Source: Campylobacter ureolyticus
Lineage (GTDB): Bacteria; Campylobacterota; Campylobacteria; Campylobacterales; Campylobacteraceae
Assembly: GCF_013372225.1 (NCBI RefSeq)
Contig: NZ_CP053832.1
Coordinates: 1,240,001 to 1,304,000 of the forward strand
DNA: 64,000 nucleotides
Reading direction: 5' to 3'
The position numbers and the translations under genes are program-made. Shown here one piece after another: positions 27,580 to 35,854 of this stretch; position 1 is the stretch's first letter; each line of letters opens with the position of its first letter. The notes under the pieces are model-generated. The model was not told the origin of the DNA. It ran no database searches and was given only the letters and a program-made list of their open reading frames with translations.

Positions 27580-27604
27580 TAAGTTTGGGTTTGGTAGAAT
27601 GCTG
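27580..27604 (+). promoter_or_regulatory. Promoter element shared by genes C and D
   Basis: TAAGTTTGGGTTTGGTAGAA followed by TGCTG lies 25 bp upstream of gene C. The same 25-bp pattern recurs upstream of gene D at 28625-28649 with few differences. TAGAAT is the likely -10 box. Confidence 0.5.
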
Positions 27605-27628
27605 TTATAAAAAAATAAAAGGTATGGT

Positions 27629-28444
27629 ATGAAAAAAATAATTTTTAGCTTAATCATCATATTGATATCATGCATTTTATTTATAAGAATAGTTCCAGAT
27701 TATTCATCGAAATTTGGCTATAAAATTGTCTCGCTAAATGATTATAAAAAATACAAACATGGGTATTGTTTAAAAGAAGATAGGGTTTTAGGTAAGGAAG
27801 AAATATTTAAAAGAGCCGTTAAAAACTATTTTCTTGTTATAAAAAAAGACGCCGAAAATCCAAAATACTGGAACGGTATGCAAGAAGAATATTACTATAG
27901 CTACCGTTGTAGTGATGGTGATTCTTGCTTTTTTTATAAATTTGATTTTACCAATTTGGATGATTACAACAAGCTTATGAAAACTATATATAAAATAAGC
28001 AAGACCGATTTTATTGAGCAATATGGCAAAAAGACAGACATAAAAAACGCAAAAATTTTTGATGAGAATGGAAATTTAAAAGTTTCAATAGGATTCAATA
28101 ATAGGAAATATAATTATTTCTATCTGTATTTGCCAAAAAGTTTTGAAATATTATCTTGGGATGATATGAAAAAAAGCAATACGCTATTTGAAAATAATCC
28201 AACTAGAAAAATTCCAAGTATAACAAATGAATATAGTAGATATTATCTAAGACTTAAATATATATATACATACGACCTTATGCCTAATTTTATTAAGCAT
28301 TATATTAAAAAAGATATATATTCAACAGAAAATGATATGCTTATAATAGAAAATATACCTGTAACAAAGTGTGGTGATATCAATATAAGAGATATCTATT
28401 TTCAAAGATTTGAACATACACCTTATAGTTTTGATGGAGTATAA
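27629..28444 (+). CDS. Membrane-anchored partner-like protein C
   Basis: 271 residues, the most divergent member of the A/B/C family. The N-terminal membrane helix and anchor block are retained (CILFIRIVPDYSSKFGYKIVS, KKYKHGYCLKEDR, LGKEEIFKRAVKNY). The central region is rich in Tyr and aromatics and unlike A and B. A terminal KCGDINIRDI echoes the CG-x-x-NI motif. AAAAGG precedes the ATG. A 16-codon RTX-type stub follows 22 bp after the stop, so this is a second orphaned partner gene. Function is inferred from context only. Confidence 0.8.
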   Translation: MKKIIFSLIIILISCILFIRIVPDYSSKFGYKIVSLNDYKKYKHGYCLKEDRVLGKEEIFKRAVKNYFLVIKKDAENPKYWNGMQEEYYYSYRCSDGDSCFFYKFDFTNLDDYNKLMKTIYKISKTDFIEQYGKKTDIKNAKIFDENGNLKVSIGFNNRKYNYFYLYLPKSFEILSWDDMKKSNTLFENNPTRKIPSITNEYSRYYLRLKYIYTYDLMPNFIKHYIKKDIYSTENDMLIIENIPVTKCGDINIRDIYFQRFEHTPYSFDGV

Positions 28445-28466
28445 ATTTCAATACAAAGGATAAATT

Positions 28467-28517
28467 ATGGCAACATTGGATTTAAGTAAAAGTGGTTATG
28501 GTTATACTTATAAATAA
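28467..28517 (+). pseudogene. 16-codon stub of another RTX-type gene
   Basis: AAAGGATAAATT and then ATG open a frame MATLDLSKSGYGYTYK that stops at TAA. Spacing and ribosome-binding site match those of the RTX genes behind the ankyrin gene and gene B, but the leader differs from both, so a third RTX type is implied. I cannot exclude a coincidental short frame. Confidence 0.5.
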
Positions 28518-28624
28518 GCAAAAGCACCTAAGAGGCACTTATAAATATATTATAATCAACCTAATTACAAGGTAATTCATACAAAATTTAAAAGTTAAAA
28601 TTAGATATGAAATTTATTATAGGC

Positions 28625-28649
28625 TAAGTTTAGATTTGATAGAATGCGG
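28625..28649 (+). promoter_or_regulatory. Promoter element shared by genes C and D, gene D copy
   Basis: TAAGTTTAGATTTGATAGAA followed by TGCGG lies 25 bp before the ATG of gene D; it matches the element at 27580-27604. Confidence 0.5.
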
Positions 28650-28674
28650 CTACATATAATTTAAGAAATATAAA

Positions 28675-29508
28675 ATGAAAAGAATAATTCTTTTATTGCT
28701 CTCGCAGTTGTGTTTTTTATTGGCAAACAGCACTAAATATATTGAACCAATTAATAAAAATCCACCTAAAAATTTAAGCTATCTTATATCTTGGATCAAA
28801 AATATGGATATCAAAACTGATGATGTTTATAGCTCTGAGATAGCGCCATCTTTGCACTCTTACGCAAGTTTTGAAAATCTGTTAGAAGGCAAAAAAGTCT
28901 ATCGGGACAATAACAAAACTTGGCAAAGAAAAAAGAGAGCACTTGGCATAGAGTTTGACTATTTTTGCGATAAATTTTATGATGATTTGCTAAATTTAGA
29001 AAATATTTTAGTTCATAAACCGGTTGTTAACCATACTTCATACGACAATGAAAGATTTCAAAAATATATGGGTAATTGCCTTTCAATGCTTCATTATGCA
29101 CAACAAAATCAATTAATTGAAGATAGCCCCGATTCATATAGTTTATATGACAATATAAATATTGGATATGGCAGTCAAATTTTTATAATTGAGCATAAAA
29201 ATAGCGATACTGTCGTTACCTATGAAAAAGATTATTGTGATAATTTTAAAGACAGAGCTAATTTATACTATGTTCCAACTAGATATAATGATGAATACTA
29301 TGCTAACACTGATAATAGCTTGCAAGATTTATATTTTGGGATTATAAAGTATAAAAATGAGGACTATATTTTACAAATATCAAAGCCTGATATTGCTATG
29401 AAAAATTACGATGTGATATATGTAGAGATAAAAAACGATATTCCTGTTGGTTGGCGTTGGAATATGGGTGATGTTTGCAGTAGGACATATTTATTAAAAA
29501 AGAAATAA
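28675..29508 (+). CDS. Exported protein D of unknown function
   Basis: 277 residues with a cleavable-type signal peptide (MKRIILLLLSQLCFLLANS, about 1-19), so probably periplasmic or secreted rather than anchored like A-C. Six further cysteines are spread through the mature part (CDKF, GNCLSM, DYCDNF, DVCSRT among them). No family recognised. Size, promoter element and position suggest it belongs to the same partner-gene set, but no RTX gene or stub follows; an autotransporter gene converges on it instead. A bidirectional hairpin lies between them. Confidence 0.8.
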   Translation: MKRIILLLLSQLCFLLANSTKYIEPINKNPPKNLSYLISWIKNMDIKTDDVYSSEIAPSLHSYASFENLLEGKKVYRDNNKTWQRKKRALGIEFDYFCDKFYDDLLNLENILVHKPVVNHTSYDNERFQKYMGNCLSMLHYAQQNQLIEDSPDSYSLYDNINIGYGSQIFIIEHKNSDTVVTYEKDYCDNFKDRANLYYVPTRYNDEYYANTDNSLQDLYFGIIKYKNEDYILQISKPDIAMKNYDVIYVEIKNDIPVGWRWNMGDVCSRTYLLKKK

Positions 29509-29535
29509 GAAAGGGCTAATTTAATAAAACATAAA

Positions 29536-29558
29536 AAGCCGTGCAAAAAGCACGACTT
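29536..29558. terminator. Hairpin terminator between gene D and the autotransporter
   Basis: AAGCCGTGC and GCACGACTT form a 9-bp stem around AAAAA. Read on the minus strand the only imperfect pair becomes T-G and a run of T follows, so it mainly terminates the autotransporter gene. Confidence 0.75.
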
Positions 29559-29564
29559 CAAAAG

Positions 29565-32500
29565 TTAAAATTTGTATTCAAAACCTAAAAGTAAGTTATG
29601 ATTTTTATACTCTTTGCTAAATTTTGCATTGTACCCAAAATCAATATTAAAAAGCTCTGTCACATCATAAGATAGCCCAATTCCTATAACTCCTAAAACT
29701 TCGCTATCTGTTTTAGACTTGATGTTAAATTTACTATCCTTTTGCCCCATAAATCCCAAAAACTCAGCATCTACAGAAGTTTTTTTATCAAGCATTCCTT
29801 TAGCAACTCCAACTTTTGCATTAAGATTCAAATTTGATGCTAACATAAAATCACTCTTTAATCCAGCCTCAAGCATAAGTGAATCAAATTTTGATTTATC
29901 TACACTAAGAGCGATTTTATTATCACCTGTTTCTTTATATGCGTCATTTGCTATATTAAAATAATCAGCTTTAAAATATGGCATAAATTTCATACCATTA
30001 TTTTCAAAAGCTGTATATGAAGCACCTAAACCAAATGTGTAGAACTTGCTATCATATTTTGATTTTAGTAAGTTATTAGCAAGTCTTATATTTCTTTGAC
30101 CTTTATTTTTTGAGATACCAGCTCCAGCTATTAAATCAAATTTAATTTTATCTGTTGGATAGATATCGCTATATAAAAATGTCTCATAAGAGTTAATATC
30201 TAATTTATGGTCTAAATCTCCTTTTACATTACTTTTTGTAAAAGCAAAAGCAATACCTAAATTTATATTGTCATCTACAAAGCCATCAATTCCTGTAATT
30301 GCTGAATAATGATCGCCCTTATAGCCTAAAACTCCGTCATTTCTAAAATCTTTTTTATCAAAGTTTGTTGATATTATGCCCCAGAAATTTTTATCTTTTT
30401 TATTTTCTTTATTTAAAATTGAATTTTTATTACTATTAGATATATCAGAAACTATCTTTGTTCCTTGCCCTGAAAGAAGTGGTTGTAGATAAATAAGCTC
30501 TTCTTTTTTTACAGCACCTCCTCCAAGAGTATTTGCCAAAGCATCAAGCACACTTCTTGATCTAAAATTTCCATTTTTATCCTTATCTGTTGCAGCATCA
30601 AGTGTTTTTCCCATATCTAAAAGAGCAGTGTAACCTAAATCATTAAGTCTTTTTTGAAATATTTTAGATCCTTTTGGTGCTGGACTTGGGTTTGGTTGTG
30701 GATTTGGCACTGGTGGTTGTGGTGCTGGACTTGGGTTTGGTTGTGGATTTGGCACTGGTGGTTGTGGTGCTGGACTTGGGTTTGGTTGTGGATTTGGCAC
30801 TGGTGGTTGTGGTGCTGGACTTGGGTTTGGTTTTGGGTTTGGCACTGGTGGTTGTGGTGCTGGACTTGGGTTTGGTTTTGGGTTTGGCACTGGTGGTTGT
30901 GGTTTATTATTTTCTTCACTTTTTTTACTTACTTTTGCATAAAGTTTATTACCTTTATTTACTAGTTCGTATTTGAAAAACTCATTATTGTTATTCATAA
31001 GTTCAAATTCGCCAACTATACTTTTAGCCTTTACAAATGGATTGCTCTCACCTCTTTGATTTAAATCATTTATCGCACCCAAAAGATTAAATTTTGCTTT
31101 ATTGTTTTGACTTAAAGCTTCTTGATTAATGCTAATTTCAGAATCACTTTCTAAAAGTCCTTTTTGAGAATTCATGCTTAAAATTTTACCATTTTCAAAT
31201 TTTAGCTCTCCATCTGTTATTTTAAGAGTTCCATCAGTTATTTGGAGATGGTTTATTGAGTTAATCGTATCAGCATTTGCCTTTAAAGTACCCATTCCAT
31301 GTTTTCTAAAAATACCTCCACCATTTGAAAATCTCAATCCACTTCCAAGAGTTGCTTCACTATCACTTATAAAAACATTTTCACCTTTTAAAGTTACTAT
31401 ATCTGTCTCGCTAAAATTTTCAAAAAGTTTTGCATTTTCTTTGGCAATAATATCCACATTTTCAAGATTTAAATTTACTTTATTTCCATTTTCTTTTTTA
31501 GTACTTTTAGTTCTAATTTTTACTCTATTGTTTGGTGCATCACTAAAATTATCACTACCAATTAAATTTACATCTTTTTCAAATAAAATATTATCAGAAT
31601 TAATAGTTGTTTTTTTGCTAATTGTTGTATTGTTAATAGTTAATTTTCCATTTTTACCTTCACTATCACCAACTAAAACATCACTATTATGAATATTTGC
31701 CATTACATCTTTTAGGCTCATCTCTTTTACTGCTTTAAAATTGGTATTATATATATCGCCACCATTTAAATTTGAAATATTGATATTATGCCCATTTAAC
31801 TCGGTGTCTATTAAGGATACTTTTTCTCCGTTTATTGTGATTTCAGCTGAAGGAGTTCTTTCTTCTCCAAGTTTTGATTCTTTAATTACAACATTTGAAT
31901 TTTCTATATTTACTTCGTTACCAGAAAAAGTACTTTGTTTAAATTCACTACCATCTTTTAAATTTTTTAAATGAACACCATTAAATAAAGCACTAAATGT
32001 AGTAGAAGTTGAATTTATAAAACTATCTTTTATCTCTATTTTATTTGCACCAAGAGAGCTTGTTTCAAGTTTTGCATCAAAGCCTTCTAAATTTATATTA
32101 TTGCCACCTATGGAAGCATTTTTTATTTTTCCACTATCTATATTTTTTAAATTTACATTTCCATTATTTGAGATTATATTGCTTTTATCTGTATCTTTAC
32201 CATTAAAGTTAATTTCTCCAGATATTTCTACATCGCCATCAGTTGATTTTATATCTGTTTGATTAAAACTTCCTTTATTATTTTCTAAGCTTAGTTTATC
32301 TTTTGCTTGGATCGTTGAGTTGGTAAAATTTGCAGTTGAATTTTTTATGGACATTTCCTTATAGCTATTTAGAGAGCTATTTTTTATATCTCCGTTCACT
32401 ATATTTCTCATTGTAAAATTTTCAGTTGATTGTAATGTATAATTATCAACCTCCATTTTGTTTAAGGTATTTAAGTCTATATTTTTTGCTACAATCTTTG

Positions 32501-32978
32501 TTGTTTCTTTATCATCAGATTTTAAAGTTATTTGTGAATTATTTTCTGTTTTAAAGTCATTAGCTACTGTAAAATTTGAATTATTAAGCTTTAAAATTCC
32601 ATTATACATTCTAACATTTTCGAAGCTAAAATCAGAGCTTTTATTTTCTACTTTCAAAATTCCAAGACTTTTTAAAACCAAATCACCATCTCTTTTAAAG
32701 GTTAGTTTTCCATTATTGCCTGTTACTTTTACTAAACCATCATCTTTTATAATAAGAGTTGTTTGTTTCTCTGTAGTTTCACCTACTTCTGTTAAATTTT
32801 GATTTTTATCTAGCATACTATTACCAGAAACAGACTTATTTTCATAAGTCTCATCAGTATCAACTTTTAACTCAATTTCTCCAGCCTTTGGAATACCATT
32901 AATTTTTTTTACTACCTCCGCAGAAGCCACCGTCGCTAAAGCCGTCACACACACTAAAGAAAATAAGTGTTTATTCAT
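29565..32978 (-). CDS. Type V autotransporter with proline-rich repeat linker
   Basis: 1137 residues. A signal peptide ends ATVASA at residue 20 or so. The passenger (about 21-690) consists of short repeated beta-strand units rich in Asn/Lys (SNFTVANDF, LKNLKDGSEFKQS and similar), as in beta-helix passengers. Five 15-residue repeats PQPPVPNPxPNPSPA (about 694-768) form a stiff linker. The last 270 residues are an autotransporter beta-barrel (GIISTNFDKKDF...) ending in the terminal Phe typical of outer-membrane barrels. AAGGAATT precedes the ATG. Probable surface adhesin; no protease motif was seen. No frameshift. Confidence 0.88.
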   Translation of the reverse strand: MNKHLFSLVCVTALATVASAEVVKKINGIPKAGEIELKVDTDETYENKSVSGNSMLDKNQNLTEVGETTEKQTTLIIKDDGLVKVTGNNGKLTFKRDGDLVLKSLGILKVENKSSDFSFENVRMYNGILKLNNSNFTVANDFKTENNSQITLKSDDKETTKIVAKNIDLNTLNKMEVDNYTLQSTENFTMRNIVNGDIKNSSLNSYKEMSIKNSTANFTNSTIQAKDKLSLENNKGSFNQTDIKSTDGDVEISGEINFNGKDTDKSNIISNNGNVNLKNIDSGKIKNASIGGNNINLEGFDAKLETSSLGANKIEIKDSFINSTSTTFSALFNGVHLKNLKDGSEFKQSTFSGNEVNIENSNVVIKESKLGEERTPSAEITINGEKVSLIDTELNGHNINISNLNGGDIYNTNFKAVKEMSLKDVMANIHNSDVLVGDSEGKNGKLTINNTTISKKTTINSDNILFEKDVNLIGSDNFSDAPNNRVKIRTKSTKKENGNKVNLNLENVDIIAKENAKLFENFSETDIVTLKGENVFISDSEATLGSGLRFSNGGGIFRKHGMGTLKANADTINSINHLQITDGTLKITDGELKFENGKILSMNSQKGLLESDSEISINQEALSQNNKAKFNLLGAINDLNQRGESNPFVKAKSIVGEFELMNNNNEFFKYELVNKGNKLYAKVSKKSEENNKPQPPVPNPKPNPSPAPQPPVPNPKPNPSPAPQPPVPNPQPNPSPAPQPPVPNPQPNPSPAPQPPVPNPQPNPSPAPKGSKIFQKRLNDLGYTALLDMGKTLDAATDKDKNGNFRSRSVLDALANTLGGGAVKKEELIYLQPLLSGQGTKIVSDISNSNKNSILNKENKKDKNFWGIISTNFDKKDFRNDGVLGYKGDHYSAITGIDGFVDDNINLGIAFAFTKSNVKGDLDHKLDINSYETFLYSDIYPTDKIKFDLIAGAGISKNKGQRNIRLANNLLKSKYDSKFYTFGLGASYTAFENNGMKFMPYFKADYFNIANDAYKETGDNKIALSVDKSKFDSLMLEAGLKSDFMLASNLNLNAKVGVAKGMLDKKTSVDAEFLGFMGQKDSKFNIKSKTDSEVLGVIGIGLSYDVTELFNIDFGYNAKFSKEYKNHNLLLGFEYKF
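30676..30900. repeat. Five perfect-length 45-bp tandem repeats
   Basis: Exactly 5 x 45 bp, coding 15-residue proline-rich units in the autotransporter. The three copies at the lower coordinates encode NPQPNP and the other two NPKPNP; otherwise they are near-identical. The unit is a multiple of three, so copy-number change alters linker length without breaking the frame. Confidence 0.95.
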
Positions 32979-33110
32979 AATAATTCCTTAAATTAATTTA
33001 TATAGGGGCGAAATAATATCAAAATAAAACTTAAATTTATATAAGTTTGATTATGATTATTATATATATTTAAGTAAATATTAAATTAGCAAGATAGATA
33101 AAATTTTATT

Positions 33111-33137
33111 AAAAGACTTAAATTTTTTAAGTCTTTT
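33111..33137 (-). terminator. Terminator of the transporter operon
   Basis: A perfect 12-bp stem (AAAAGACTTAAA / TTTAAGTCTTTT) with a 3-base loop lies just past the stop of the last transporter gene. Confidence 0.8.
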
Positions 33138-33146
33138 AAAATGTTT

Positions 33147-34487
33147 TTAAGCAAGTATTTGGTTAATTGCGATGATTAAAATAGCAATTGGAGCTACAAA
33201 TTTAAGCATAAAATACCAAATTTCAAAAATAATTTCTTTTTTCATAAAAGGCATAAAAAATCCTTTTACTCTTTGTTTTGGTATGACAAATCCAACAAAA
33301 ATAGCACTCAAAATTGCTCCAACAGGAAGTCCAACATTTGAACTTGCAAAGTCTAAAATATCAAAAAAGCTTTTTCCACCAAAATTTAAAGCTTGGCTAA
33401 AATTTAAATTCAGCGACATTATGCAAAGTGAACCTAAGATAAAAACAAAACCACCTAGATAACAAAGTGCTTTTTTACGGCTAAATTTATACTCATTTAT
33501 AAGATAAAAAGTAAATGGTTCTATCATAGAAATCGCAGAAGTAATACCTGCAAAAAATAGGCTTAAAAAAAACAAAAAAGATAAAATGTTTCCAACTATC
33601 CCAAGCTTTGCAAAAAGCGTAATAAGTGAGAAAAATACAAGGCCAACACCTTGTTGGGTTGGGTCACCACTGTATTCAAAAACAAAGGTAAAAACTATAA
33701 GTCCCATCATTAATCCAATTGCAATGTTTATTAAAACTATGTAAAATGAACTTGTTACTGGATTTACATTATCACCTAAGGATGCAGCGTAGGTTAATAT
33801 ACATCCAACTCCTAGACAAAGTGTGAAAAATGAAAGACCCAAAGCTGTTAAAAGCGAATCAACACTTAGCTTTGAAAAATCGGCATAAAATAAAAACTTA
33901 AATGCTTCTTTGAAACCATCAAAACTAACCGAATATAAAAGCATCAAAACTAGCAAAATAAAAAGCGTTGGCATAGCATAGACATTTAATTTTTCAATGC
34001 CACTTTTTACTCCTTTTGAAACAACTAAAATAGTTAAGATAAAAGCTATGAAAAAGAAAAATATACTTCCTAAAAGATCACTTCCAACAAAACCTTCAAA
34101 CATAGCCCTTGCACTATCAATATCTTTTGGCAAAGCAAAAAGTGAAATAAAAATATATCTTATAACCCAGCCCAAAATTACCAAATAAAAAGATAAAACT
34201 AAAATTCCACTTACCATAGTAAAACCTGCAAATTTCCATTTTTCTTTATTGTTTGGAGCTAATGTTTTATAGGCATTTACTGGATCTTTTTTACTTGATT
34301 TACCCATATAAATTTCGGCTAAAAATATGGCAAATCCAATAGTTATGGTAATTAGCAAATATAAAAGCACAAAGGCAAATCCGCCATTCATACCAACTAA
34401 AGTTGGGAATTTCCAAGCATTGCCAAGCCCAACGGCACCACCAACAACTGACAAAATAAAACCGATTTTACTAAATTCTTCTCTCAT
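33147..34487 (-). CDS. Sodium:neurotransmitter symporter family transporter, copy 1
   Basis: 446 residues, inner-membrane NSS/SNF-family (LeuT-fold) protein, probably Na+-coupled amino-acid uptake. The first helix carries the signature GGAVGLGNAWKFPTLVG. About 11 membrane segments follow, fewer than the eukaryotic 12, as is common for bacterial members. Last gene of three in tandem; 12 bp separate it from copy 2. Substrate cannot be told. It differs from copies 2 and 3 in the helix-1 wording (GMNGGFAF instead of GQNGGSAF). Confidence 0.9.
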   Translation of the reverse strand: MREEFSKIGFILSVVGGAVGLGNAWKFPTLVGMNGGFAFVLLYLLITITIGFAIFLAEIYMGKSSKKDPVNAYKTLAPNNKEKWKFAGFTMVSGILVLSFYLVILGWVIRYIFISLFALPKDIDSARAMFEGFVGSDLLGSIFFFFIAFILTILVVSKGVKSGIEKLNVYAMPTLFILLVLMLLYSVSFDGFKEAFKFLFYADFSKLSVDSLLTALGLSFFTLCLGVGCILTYAASLGDNVNPVTSSFYIVLINIAIGLMMGLIVFTFVFEYSGDPTQQGVGLVFFSLITLFAKLGIVGNILSFLFFLSLFFAGITSAISMIEPFTFYLINEYKFSRKKALCYLGGFVFILGSLCIMSLNLNFSQALNFGGKSFFDILDFASSNVGLPVGAILSAIFVGFVIPKQRVKGFFMPFMKKEIIFEIWYFMLKFVAPIAILIIAINQILA

Positions 34488-34499
34488 AAAAATCTCTTT

Positions 34500-35840
34500 T
34501 TAGCTAAAAAATAGTTGATTTACCATGATTATAACAACAGCAACTGGAGCAATAAATCTTAAGAGAAAATACCAAATTAAAAATAATTTTCTCCCCATAT
34601 AAAGTCCAAACAAAGCGTAAAGGCTTTGTTTTTTCATAACAAATCCAACAAAAATAGCTACGATTATACCGGTTATTGGCATCATTAAATTTGAAGTTAA
34701 ATAATCTAAACAATCAAAAAATGACTTGCCAAAGAATGTTAAGTTGTTAGAAGTTACGTTTTGATAAGATAAAATACAAAGTATTCCCATGATATAAACA
34801 AACACAAAGATAAATTTTAAAGCTTTTTTGCGACTAAATTTATAGTTATTTATAAGAAATAAAGCTGATGGTTCTATCATAGAAACAGCACTTGTTAAAG
34901 CAGCAAATAAAAGCGAGATAAAAAACATAGCAGCAAATAAATTCCCAATAAAGCCGAGCTTTGAAAAAAGAGTAATTAAAGATATAAATACAAGACCAGG
35001 ACCTTCTTGAGCTGGATTTCCACCGTATTCAAATATAAAGGTAAAGACAATTAAGCCCATCATAATGCCAATTAAAATATTTATAAAAACAATTGATAGT
35101 GAGCTTGTTAGTAAATTTGTTTTATTAGGAAGACTAGCTGCATAAGTTATTATAGTTCCAACACCAAGAGATAAGGTAAAAAATGCTAAACCTAAGGCTG
35201 ATAAGATAGAGTCTTTATTAAGCTTTGTAAAATCAGGCATAAGCATAAATTTGGCTGAGTCTAAAAAGCCATTCATATTCATAGAATAAATTAGCATTAT
35301 TATCAAAAATATAAAAAGTGCTGGCATCATCCAAATATTTAACCTTTCAATACCACTTTTTACACCTTTAGAAACAACATAAAAACTCATTAAAACAGCA
35401 ATTGTAAAGTAAAATATACTAGTACCTAAATCTTTTGTCAAAAGCGAATTAAAGATTTCCTCGCTTTCTTTCATAGAGTTTGGTAAAAAATAGATACTTG
35501 TAACTACATATTTTAAAATCCAACCCATTATAACGCTGTAAAATGAAAAAATTAAAATTGCACCGATTATACAAAACCCTGCAAATTTCCATAAATTTTT
35601 ATTTTTTGGAGCTAAACTTTCAAACGCACCAACGGCATCTTTTTCGCTTATTTTTCCAATTGCAATTTCACCTAAAAATATAACAAAACTAACTAAAAAT
35701 GTTAGTAGTAAATATAAAACTATAAATGCAGATCCACCGTTTTGACCTACTAAAGTAGGAAATTTCCACGCATTTCCAAGACCAACTGCACTTCCTGCAA
35801 CTGCTAAAATAAAACCAATTTTGCTAAATTTTTCATTCAT
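34500..35840 (-). CDS. Sodium:neurotransmitter symporter family transporter, copy 2
   Basis: 446 residues with the helix-1 signature GSAVGLGNAWKFPTLVGQNGG. The helix 6-8 region includes GLAFFTLSLGVGTIITYAAS. AAAAAGG precedes the ATG. Same length and architecture as its two neighbours; the set most likely arose by tandem duplication followed by divergence of the substrate site. Confidence 0.9.
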   Translation of the reverse strand: MNEKFSKIGFILAVAGSAVGLGNAWKFPTLVGQNGGSAFIVLYLLLTFLVSFVIFLGEIAIGKISEKDAVGAFESLAPKNKNLWKFAGFCIIGAILIFSFYSVIMGWILKYVVTSIYFLPNSMKESEEIFNSLLTKDLGTSIFYFTIAVLMSFYVVSKGVKSGIERLNIWMMPALFIFLIIMLIYSMNMNGFLDSAKFMLMPDFTKLNKDSILSALGLAFFTLSLGVGTIITYAASLPNKTNLLTSSLSIVFINILIGIMMGLIVFTFIFEYGGNPAQEGPGLVFISLITLFSKLGFIGNLFAAMFFISLLFAALTSAVSMIEPSALFLINNYKFSRKKALKFIFVFVYIMGILCILSYQNVTSNNLTFFGKSFFDCLDYLTSNLMMPITGIIVAIFVGFVMKKQSLYALFGLYMGRKLFLIWYFLLRFIAPVAVVIIMVNQLFFS

Positions 35841-35854
35841 TATATTACCTTTTT

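Noticed and set aside
30676-30900. Regularly spaced repeats as a CRISPR array
   Set aside because: Repeats are contiguous without spacers and code in frame for proline-rich peptide.
30654-30976. Two plus-strand reading frames rich in Trp or Val/Leu/Gly opposite the autotransporter linker
   Set aside because: They are shadows of the 45-bp repeat on the other strand; composition is dictated by the repeat and no ribosome-binding site was found.
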